Positions 37,668 through 42,948 of a DNA stretch of 42,948 nt are shown one piece after another. Each line of letters starts with the position of its first letter. The stretch's first letter is position 1. Below the pieces are notes generated by a model. That model was given only the letters and a program-made list of their open reading frames with translations. It did not search any database and was not told the origin of the DNA. This stretch comes from Bacteroidaceae bacterium (lineage in GTDB: Bacteria; Bacteroidota; Bacteroidia; Bacteroidales; Bacteroidaceae): NCBI GenBank assembly GCA_017536695.1, contig JAFXGX010000084.1, positions 1 through 42,948 on the forward strand, given 5' to 3'. The position numbers were made by a program, and so were the translations under genes.

Positions 37668-37685
37668 TCTGTGATATTGATGGTA

Positions 37686-38456
37686 TCAATGTTTGAATTT
37701 AGTAGCAATCAATTCATATATCTTGTACGGATATCTAAGACACAAGATAAAGAAGTTAGAGTAGACTCCATTATCCTTCATGGCATGTAGATGGTCTTTC
37801 ATTATCTGCCAACGGCTTCCAAAGTTCTCGGTCGATGCTCCTCCTGTGCGCATAGTTACAAAATCACGCTGTATGTATTTCGTAACAATGCGGTTTACAA
37901 ATATATAACGTAACAGGCATTCGAAGTCTGCTCCAACTTTGTATTTAGTGTTGAATGCCCCATACTTTGTATAAACCTCGCGCTTGCAATAGAATGAGGG
38001 ATGTGCAGGCATAAGTCCAATGCGCATGAGGCTACGTTTGAATATAGCCGATGAGTAGTAGCGTACGCATTTCTCAAGGTTATCACTGTTTACAAAATGT
38101 ATGTCGCCATAGACAGCATCAATGCTCTTGTCCTGCATTGTATTTGCAACTGTTGAAATTATGTCATTCGAGGTAAAGAAATCATCGCTGTTAAGAATAC
38201 CGATGATATCCCCGGTTGCCATTGCAATGCCTTTGTTCATGGCATCGTACAGTCCTTTATCCTTCTCGCTTACATAGCGCATCCTACCGCCGAACTTAGG
38301 CTCATACTCCTTTATTATGTCAACAGTACAATCCTTTGATAACCCGTCGATAACAATATATTCAATATCGTGGTATGATTGTGCAAGAACCGATTCAAAA
38401 GTGTCCCTTACGGTTGCCGCACTATTGTAGGTTGCTGTAATGATGGATATTCTCAT
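37686..38456 (-). CDS. Glycosyltransferase family 2
   Basis: This 256-residue GT-A enzyme begins with ISIITATYNSAATVRDTFESVLAQSYHDIEYIVIDGLSKDCTVDII, the GT2 nucleotide-sugar site, and has DKGLYDAMNKGIAMATGDIIGILNSDDFF with the metal-binding D-x-D equivalent (SDD, about 90-92). MPAHPSFYCKREVYTKYGAFNTKYKVGADFECLLRY completes the acceptor side, as in WcaA/WbbG-type transferases. It probably adds one sugar in surface polysaccharide assembly at the inner-membrane face. It forms a two-gene unit with the nucleotidyltransferase. Confidence 0.93.
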   Translation of the reverse strand: MRISIITATYNSAATVRDTFESVLAQSYHDIEYIVIDGLSKDCTVDIIKEYEPKFGGRMRYVSEKDKGLYDAMNKGIAMATGDIIGILNSDDFFTSNDIISTVANTMQDKSIDAVYGDIHFVNSDNLEKCVRYYSSAIFKRSLMRIGLMPAHPSFYCKREVYTKYGAFNTKYKVGADFECLLRYIFVNRIVTKYIQRDFVTMRTGGASTENFGSRWQIMKDHLHAMKDNGVYSNFFILCLRYPYKIYELIATKFKH

Positions 38457-38595
38457 GTTAATAGTATTACAATAACTATACCAGCCTTATTGCCCCACAA
38501 ATTTAGTGATATTTCCTTATAAAACAAAAATGGGAATGGTCAACTTTATGATGCCTAATAAAATTGTCTGCTTGTGTACGATTATCAGAGAATTA

Positions 38596-39081
38596 TCACA
38601 GAAAGTCCCTCAACTCTTTTCTCAGAATCTCTCTCGAGGTAAATATACGGCTCTTGACAGTTCCTAACGGCAGGTTGAGTATTACTGCAATCTCGTCATA
38701 TTTGTGTCCCGTCACCAGTAGTCTTATCATTTTGTCATATCCGTCGGGCAAGCGGTCAATTGCGTGGTATATGTCGTTCACCTCGCTTTCTGCACTGCAA
38801 GGAGCGTATGTCATCTCCCTGTAGAAACAGCTGTAATCCTCTACCGTCGTTATGTTCTTCTCGTGGTCTGCGTTGTTAAGGAAAGAGTTCCTCATGATTC
38901 TCTTCGCCCAGCTCCTGAATTTCGATATTTCCTTGTATTTCTCCTGCTTTATGAGAATCTTCAGGTTCGTCTCTTGCAGCAGATCCTCGGCCCTGGTGTT
39001 CTCACGTGTCAAAGCTTTTGCATACATGGATAGTTCTGCTTCTATTTCGAGCAGCTTCTCATCAAAGTCTGTCGGTCTCAC
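38596..39081 (-). CDS. RNA polymerase ECF-type sigma factor
   Basis: The frame starts with GTG at 39081 (no upstream ATG fits) and gives 161 residues. Region 2 shows AEDLLQETNLKILIKQEKYKEISKFRSWAKRIMRNSFLN (about 32-70). Region 4 shows LPDGYDKMIRLLVTGHKYDEIAVILNLPLGTVKSRIFTSREILRKEL, an HTH ending that contacts the -35 region. The usual membrane anti-sigma partner is not adjacent, so control of this sigma is unclear. It lies upstream of the glycosyltransferase pair on the same strand, 139 bases away. Confidence 0.93.
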   Translation of the reverse strand: MRPTDFDEKLLEIEAELSMYAKALTRENTRAEDLLQETNLKILIKQEKYKEISKFRSWAKRIMRNSFLNNADHEKNITTVEDYSCFYREMTYAPCSAESEVNDIYHAIDRLPDGYDKMIRLLVTGHKYDEIAVILNLPLGTVKSRIFTSREILRKELRDFL

Positions 39082-39442
39082 TATTCTGCTTTTTATGTAT
39101 AATAAATACTATCACTTGCAATATAACACTAGAAGTGCCCGTTTTGTTCGCAGAACCGTGATTTTTTTAAAAATAATCTGTTTGGGTATCTGGCGGCGTT
39201 AAAATTATGCCATGCAATGATACTATTTGTCGGGATAACGTTTAATGTTTAATGTTTAGCGTTTAGCGTTTAATGTTTGATGTTTAATGATGGGTCAGCT
39301 TGCCCATGACAACAACCACGTACCTGTCATTTCTACCGTAGGGGCGGGGTCAGCCCTCCCATAAGCGACGAGGGATTTTTAAACTCGCGTACTTGTACCG
39401 GGCGCCCCTCTTTACTCTTTGCTCTGTACTCTGTAAAAGGCG
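39082..39442. other. Gene-free spacer with heptamer array and GTAGGGGC repeat
   Basis: Contains no gene. It holds the heptamer array and repeat copy described at 39235-39408, and then about 35 bases with no recognisable feature before the AbiEii stop codon. Confidence 0.7.
39235..39408. repeat. Dispersed repeat copy 1: heptamer array plus GTAGGGGC unit
   Basis: Begins ATAACG, then a TTTAATG/TTTAGCG/TTTGATG 7-bp tandem array (39238-39289), then a shared stretch with TGGGTCAGCTTGCCCATGAC, then GTAGGGGCGGGGTCAGCC (39338-39355), AAGCGACGAGGGA and ACTCGCGTACTTGTA. Positions 39235-39355 match 42731-42844 except for one extra heptamer here; 39336-39408 matches 40929-41000 of copy 3. Confidence 0.8.
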
Positions 39443-40231
39443 TTATTTGATAACCTCATTGAAGAATTCCTTAAAAAGCAGTATCCTGTCCGAATTTTTA
39501 TTATTGAACAGCAGGTGTTCAAAGTCTTTTTTCTTTATGCTCAGATTTGTTGTCTTCAACAAGCAGTCCACAGCAGTCTTCAATTCTTGTGCCGTTCCAA
39601 TCCCTATTCGCTTTTGTAAGAAAACATAGTTAGGCTGAGTTAGTCCTAGCAAGAACATTGCATCATAGAAATCCCGCCCCTTGCTGCGCTTGAGTAATGC
39701 TGAGAGTTTCATTGCGCACAGTACATCATCAGGAGGTACCGGGAGCGGGAAAAAGAATCCGCAGCCTTTTACGTTTACTATTTCAGGAGTGTATTCTATC
39801 TCCTGGTCCTGTGCCTCAATCTTTACAAGGAAACGTTGGTCGCGGTGTCCTGTCAGCCCCAAGTCAAAAAGCAGTCGGGGAAAATATATGTTACGCCTGT
39901 ATGCTGTCAGTTTTTCATTCTCCCTGTCTTTGACAACAGCATCCAGCCCGCTCCTTTGCAGAAATACAAGAATATCGTCGGTCAAAGTCATAAACTCCTC
40001 CTTGCTCATGTTTTTGCAGTCAAAGTCAAGATTTTCGGAGAAACGGTCAATACCTTTTATCAGGCGCAGGTTTGTTCCGCCAATGAAAGCAAGTTTCCTT
40101 GCATACGGCGTGGTCGATATAAAATCAAGAATCATAAACTGAATGTACTCCTTCAGCATGTCCTTGCTGAATTGTGCATTATCCCTGATTTGCTGCGGGA
40201 AGTATCCCCTTATAAAGTTCATATCTATCAT
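39443..40231 (-). CDS. AbiEii/AbiGii-type nucleotidyltransferase toxin
   Basis: The 262-residue protein has AFIGGTNLRLIKGIDRFSENLDFD (about 48-71), the GGT...RxSxDxD signature of AbiEii; the first Asp of the DxD pair is Asn (SENLDFD). KLSALLKRSKGRDFYDAMFLLG (about 172-193) is the conserved downstream block that completes the family. In type IV toxin-antitoxin systems AbiEii transfers a nucleotide to targets and causes phage abortive infection. Its ATG overlaps the antitoxin stop by four bases (ATGA), so the two form one operon and the toxin is second. Confidence 0.92.
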   Translation of the reverse strand: MIDMNFIRGYFPQQIRDNAQFSKDMLKEYIQFMILDFISTTPYARKLAFIGGTNLRLIKGIDRFSENLDFDCKNMSKEEFMTLTDDILVFLQRSGLDAVVKDRENEKLTAYRRNIYFPRLLFDLGLTGHRDQRFLVKIEAQDQEIEYTPEIVNVKGCGFFFPLPVPPDDVLCAMKLSALLKRSKGRDFYDAMFLLGLTQPNYVFLQKRIGIGTAQELKTAVDCLLKTTNLSIKKKDFEHLLFNNKNSDRILLFKEFFNEVIK

Positions 40232-40845
40232 ACCCCGAATATTTTGGTTAATCTTGATACTCTTCTTTCCAATGTCTTGCTTGCGAACATGCCAAGGTAA
40301 TGTTCCATTTTGCTATAATTGAACTCTTCCAGCATGTAAGACTCATCCAGACGCAGTTCTTCCAGTTCCTCAATGCTATCGTAGAATGGATAAAGGTAAA
40401 GCAGGTCCAGAAGTGCCTTCTCGGGAGTTGCCATCATCAGGGTCCTGTTGCCGGCTATTTCGTGTGGTTCGTACCCGAACATCAAGCTACTCTTGATATT
40501 CTTGTAGGAGTATTCTCCAAACCTGTTCCCGAAAAACATTGTTTTCAAGGACGAGACACTTGTTATCTGTACCACCGACTCGGGTATCATCCCGTAGAAC
40601 GATAATGCTGTATGAAGGCTTATATACGAAGGCCTGTAAATCCGGTTGGCTATGTAAAGAGCAAAATCGGGAGTTTTCATGTATTCCGCAAACGCAAAAT
40701 AACCTTGCCGCAGCCTGACAATCCAGCCGCGTTTGCTCCATCTTAACAGGTTGTTTCTGTCAAAACCGGGGTTCCATGCATACACTTGTTGAGTGCTGAA
40801 ACATCCCAAATCGAAGAACTGCTCTTTAAAATCAATGTAGTTCAT
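40228..40845 (-). CDS. AbiEi-type antitoxin / transcriptional regulator
   Basis: The ATG at 40845 (MNYIDFKEQF) is preferred over an upstream CTG at 40872. The 205-residue protein has the AbiEi pattern: a start with FSTQQVYAWNPGFDRNNLLRWSKRGWIVRLRQGYFAF, a winged-helix-like region, then ANRIYRPSYISLHTALSFYGMIPESVVQITSVSSLKT and MMATPEKALLDLLYL. AbiEi proteins repress their own operon and prevent toxin action. It is the first gene of the pair and overlaps AbiEii by four bases. Confidence 0.9.
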   Translation of the reverse strand: MNYIDFKEQFFDLGCFSTQQVYAWNPGFDRNNLLRWSKRGWIVRLRQGYFAFAEYMKTPDFALYIANRIYRPSYISLHTALSFYGMIPESVVQITSVSSLKTMFFGNRFGEYSYKNIKSSLMFGYEPHEIAGNRTLMMATPEKALLDLLYLYPFYDSIEELEELRLDESYMLEEFNYSKMEHYLGMFASKTLERRVSRLTKIFGV

Positions 40846-40928
40846 TGCTTTTTTATTTCCGTAATGCTGCAAAAATAATGCATTATGGAAATAAAACCAA
40901 ATATATCAGCCAATAAATAATTATTGGA

Positions 40929-41017
40929 CCGTAGGGGCGGGGTCAGCCCGCCCAAAAGCGATGAGGGAATTTTAAACTCGCGTACTTGTAGCGGGCGCCC
41001 ACAAGGGGTGCCCCTAC
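40929..41017. repeat. Dispersed repeat copy 3 with inverted ends (MITE-like)
   Basis: Begins at GTAGGGGC (40931-40938) and ends at GCCCCTAC (41010-41017), an 8-bp perfect inverted repeat. The interior (CGGGGTCAGCCCGCCC, AAGCGATGAGGGA, ACTCGCGTACTTGTA) matches copy 1 at 39336-39408. The 87-bp length with inverted ends and no gene is typical of small non-autonomous elements; no target duplication was confirmed. Confidence 0.65.
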
Positions 41018-41040
41018 AGTGCGGTTGCTTTTTCCACTTT

Positions 41041-41069
41041 GACGACACTCACAGCCGTAACCCACGCGG
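41041..41069 (+). repeat. Half copy of the nested-hairpin repeat
   Basis: GACGACACTC opens it like unit 2 of the array, and GTAACCCACGCGG matches the 5' half (middle stem, CC, inner stem) of the family in the orientation of copy 1. The matching 3' half is missing, so it is truncated. Confidence 0.5.
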
Positions 41070-41186
41070 CACGCTTTGTGAATCAGATAGAAATGTGAGA
41101 ACAAGTTTAAATAGTTTAAATTTGATTTTTTTTCTTTTGTTATAATTATTCTTTTAGATTAAAAACTATTAAATAATATTGATAGT

Positions 41187-41217
41187 TTTGATTTTTTCAT
41201 AGTTTTGATTACTTTTG
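41187..41217 (+). promoter_or_regulatory. Promoter of the AAA/DUF4143 gene
   Basis: TTTG (41187-41190), exactly 19 bases, then TACTTTTG (41210-41217). The start codon at 41241 follows 23 bases later, which also rules out the longer frame beginning with TTG at 41205. Confidence 0.75.
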
Positions 41218-41240
41218 AGTGCTGTTATTATTGTTGTGAT

Positions 41241-42608
41241 ATGAAAAGAAAAATTACAGAAAAACTTATTGCTTGGAAGAACAATGCCAATCATAAGCCA
41301 TTGGTTCTTCAAGGTGCTCGACAAGTCGGTAAATCTTATACGCTGGAAGAATTTGGAAAAGAATATTACAACAATTATGTGCGTGTAAGTTTGGACCTTG
41401 TTCCAGATGTGAGAAATTTTCTGAAGGAGAACATCAATCCTTTAGAGATTATTGCATATCTTGAATCTTTGTATAATACCAGAATTGTTCCGTATGAAAC
41501 ACTGATAATCTTAGATGAAATTCAAGATTGCAAGCGTGCGCTTCTTGCCCTGAAATATTTCCAAGAAGAATACCCGCAATATGATATAGTCGCAGCGGGT
41601 AGCCTTTTGGGAGTTGCAGTGAATAGAGGTAAGGATGCAAATGGATATGATTTTGAAGATACTTCTATTGTAAGGAATGAATCTGAAGAAGAATTCTCAT
41701 TCCCGGTTGGAAAGGTTGACGAGTTGACGCTATATCCTATGGATTTCGAAGAGTTTCTTTGGGCAACAGACAACCATGTGTTGGCCTCAAAAATTCGAGA
41801 GCATTATATCAAAGACGAAGCCATGCCGGAATCTGTGCACAAAATGGCTCTCGATTTGTATCAGAAATATCTTGTTGTGGGGGGAATGCCCGAATGTGTC
41901 AAAAAGTTTGTCGATACTTATAGCTACATTGAGTGCCGTGCTGTTCAGCAAGCGATATTGAATGGTTATGATGCAGATATGAGCAAATATGCTACTCCTG
42001 CAACAGCCGTAAAAATTCGTGCATGTTGGAATTCAATACCGGCTCAGTTGGCAAAGGAAAATAAAAAATTTCAATATAAACTAGCCAAGAAAGGTGGCAC
42101 GGCTAAAATTTTTGGCGAAGCTATAAATTGGCTCATCCTGTCCGGAATTGTCTTGAAGTGTCGGTTGGTCAGTCACGGCTATATTCCTTTGGCGGCCTAT
42201 GAGGATGATAGTGATTTCAAGATATACGTATCAGATGTCGGGTTGTTGGGTGCCAAGGCTCAAATGCCTGTTCAGATGTTGCTGAATGCTGTAGACACTG
42301 ACAACACATTCCTCGGTTCTGTGGTGGAAAATTATGTAGGGCAGGCTCTGAAGTCTAATGGGATGGATCTTAGATATTGGAAAAACGACAACACGGCAGA
42401 ACTCGAATTTGTAATTCAAGATGAACTTGATGTCATACCTGTAGAAGTCAAGAAGGGTGCTAGGGTAAAAGCAATAAGTATGAATTCGTTTGTACAAGGA
42501 TACCAAAGCAAGATTGCCTATCGCATCTCCAGTAAAAACTTTGGTGTTGGAAACAATATTAAATCCATTCCATTGTATGCTGTTTTTTGTATTGATTTTA
42601 AGCGATAG
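41241..42608 (+). CDS. AAA ATPase with C-terminal DUF4143 domain
   Basis: The 455-residue protein starts with MKRKITEKLIAWKNN and has Walker A GARQVGKS (25-32) and Walker B LIILDEIQDC (88-97, Asp92-Glu93). A sensor-like IVAAGSLLGVA (about 112-122) follows. The C-terminal DUF4143 part ends with TAELEFVIQDELDVIPVEVKKG (Glu389, Glu402-Val-Lys404), a pattern that resembles a PD-(D/E)XK nuclease core. Proteins of this type are widespread and variable, and some are linked to defence, but the function is unproven. The gene is AT-rich and flanked by repeats (copy 3 upstream, copy 2 downstream), suggesting it entered as part of a mobile or hotspot region. Confidence 0.9.
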   Translation: MKRKITEKLIAWKNNANHKPLVLQGARQVGKSYTLEEFGKEYYNNYVRVSLDLVPDVRNFLKENINPLEIIAYLESLYNTRIVPYETLIILDEIQDCKRALLALKYFQEEYPQYDIVAAGSLLGVAVNRGKDANGYDFEDTSIVRNESEEEFSFPVGKVDELTLYPMDFEEFLWATDNHVLASKIREHYIKDEAMPESVHKMALDLYQKYLVVGGMPECVKKFVDTYSYIECRAVQQAILNGYDADMSKYATPATAVKIRACWNSIPAQLAKENKKFQYKLAKKGGTAKIFGEAINWLILSGIVLKCRLVSHGYIPLAAYEDDSDFKIYVSDVGLLGAKAQMPVQMLLNAVDTDNTFLGSVVENYVGQALKSNGMDLRYWKNDNTAELEFVIQDELDVIPVEVKKGARVKAISMNSFVQGYQSKIAYRISSKNFGVGNNIKSIPLYAVFCIDFKR

Positions 42609-42688
42609 AAATTGTCGCTGAAGGTCTGTGTATTAGTGATGCCGGCCACAGCGCAAAGCATTAAAACTATTGTGTATACTTTTCTCAT
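42609..42688 (-). pseudogene. Relic of an exported-protein gene (signal peptide only)
   Basis: On the minus strand an ATG at 42688 starts MRKVYTIVLMLCAVAGITN, a good signal peptide, followed by a few residues (TQTFSDNFYR). The frame then runs into the 3' end of the AAA/DUF4143 gene on the other strand, where it has no protein-like character and stops at 42518. A TATCTTCG (-7 type) element lies upstream at 42715-42708. I read this as the front of a gene whose remainder was lost. Confidence 0.4.
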
Positions 42689-42730
42689 CTACTTTATGAT
42701 TCTACTGCGAAGATAACACAATTTAGTGGA

Positions 42731-42849
42731 ATAACGTTTAATGTTTAATGTTTAGCGTTTAATGTTTGATGTTTAATGATGGGTCAGCTTGCCCATGACA
42801 ACAACAACGTACCTGTCATTTCTACCGTAGGGGCGGGGTCAGCCCGCCC
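42731..42849. repeat. Dispersed repeat copy 2: heptamer array plus GTAGGGGC unit (truncated)
   Basis: Matches 39235-39355 with one fewer TTTAGCG heptamer, then breaks off after AGCCCGCCC, so the second half of the unit (AAGCGACGAGG onward) is missing. Confidence 0.8.
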
Positions 42850-42948
42850 AATGGAAACAAAACAAATGAAATAACAAAAGGAAAGAAAGACAGAAGGACA
42901 AAAGGACAAAAGAAATTTAATACCTAGTGTACATGGTGAAAATAAATG

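Larger units (their letters stand above)
40846..41240. other. Gene-free spacer with GTAGGGGC repeat and half nested-hairpin repeat
   Basis: Contains repeat copy 3 (40929-41017), a truncated nested-hairpin repeat (41041-41069) and the promoter for the AAA/DUF4143 gene (41187-41217). No gene was found. Confidence 0.75.
42609..42948. other. Gene-free end of window with signal-peptide relic and repeat copy 2
   Basis: Contains the remnant at 42609-42688 and repeat copy 2 (42731-42849). From 42850 to the end, a low-complexity stretch with repeated AAAAGGAC units is seen and nothing else is supported. Confidence 0.7.

Noticed and set aside
40842-41048. 68-codon minus-strand frame over repeat copy 3
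   Set aside because: A by-product of the GC-rich repeat; similar spurious frames arise in each copy.
42890-42948. Start of a further gene at the right edge
   Set aside because: Low-complexity AAAAGGAC-type sequence; no frame can be judged from the remaining bases.

Overview
The window looks like chromosomal DNA from a member of the Bacteroidales, probably a gut or other host-associated commensal. The evidence is the gene families (DUF4836 lipoprotein, PorT-like barrel, YtxH/holin pair, Bacteroidota-type RmlB, secreted GH2 and GH20 glycosidases), lipoprotein signal peptides typical of the phylum, and several promoters that fit the Bacteroidota pattern TTTG-N19/20-TAnnTTTG. I cannot name the genus from this sequence. 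No rRNA, tRNA, transposase, integrase or CRISPR array was seen.

Layout. 1-5546: end of a GH2 beta-galactosidase cut by the window edge, a DUF4836-like lipoprotein, and an ABC ATPase/permease pair. 5564-7162: rmlB and a 462-bp gap made of decayed repeats, closed by a perfect 44-nt palindrome. 7163-9333 (minus): an operon of an RsiV/DUF3298-like lipoprotein, rsmG and a metallo-beta-lactamase-fold hydrolase. 9444-11616 (plus): YtxH protein, holin-like membrane protein, a 58-residue basic protein and rmuC. 11797-15341: an AT-richer, translationally coupled pair of DUF262 proteins, the second carrying a DUF1524 HNH-like tail; this is a probable GmrSD-like defence operon. 15598-16903: a lipoprotein nitroreductase and a flavodoxin-fold reductase. 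17024-20349 (minus): FKBP prolyl isomerase and GH20 hexosaminidase. 20474-21754: glyA. 21842-24525 (minus): pyrB, pyrI, flavin reductase and an outer-membrane barrel protein. 24749-35839 (plus): PBP1A, kdsB, an M16-like protein without its zinc motif, a MORN-repeat protein, a YhcH/YjgK/YiaL protein, glgB, a membrane protein and an MFS transporter.

35840-42948 is accessory in character. It holds a strong promoter followed by a short transcription unit with a terminator and no gene (candidate small RNA), a tandem array of about 115-bp structured repeats, a nucleotidyltransferase/glycosyltransferase pair, a lone ECF-type sigma factor, an AbiEi/AbiEii toxin-antitoxin pair and an AAA/DUF4143 ATPase. 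Copies of one GTAGGGGC-containing repeat lie on both sides of each of these last two loci. A signal-peptide-only gene remnant lies at the far edge.

The strongest unexplained signal is a dispersed nested-hairpin repeat family (6803-6880, 36081-36470 and a half copy near 41041). Its stems are kept by compensatory base changes and its 9-nt loop and TA bulge are constant. In the tandem array each unit begins with a stretch complementary to the terminator arm of the candidate small RNA just upstream. The second strongest is the two-gene DUF262 operon.
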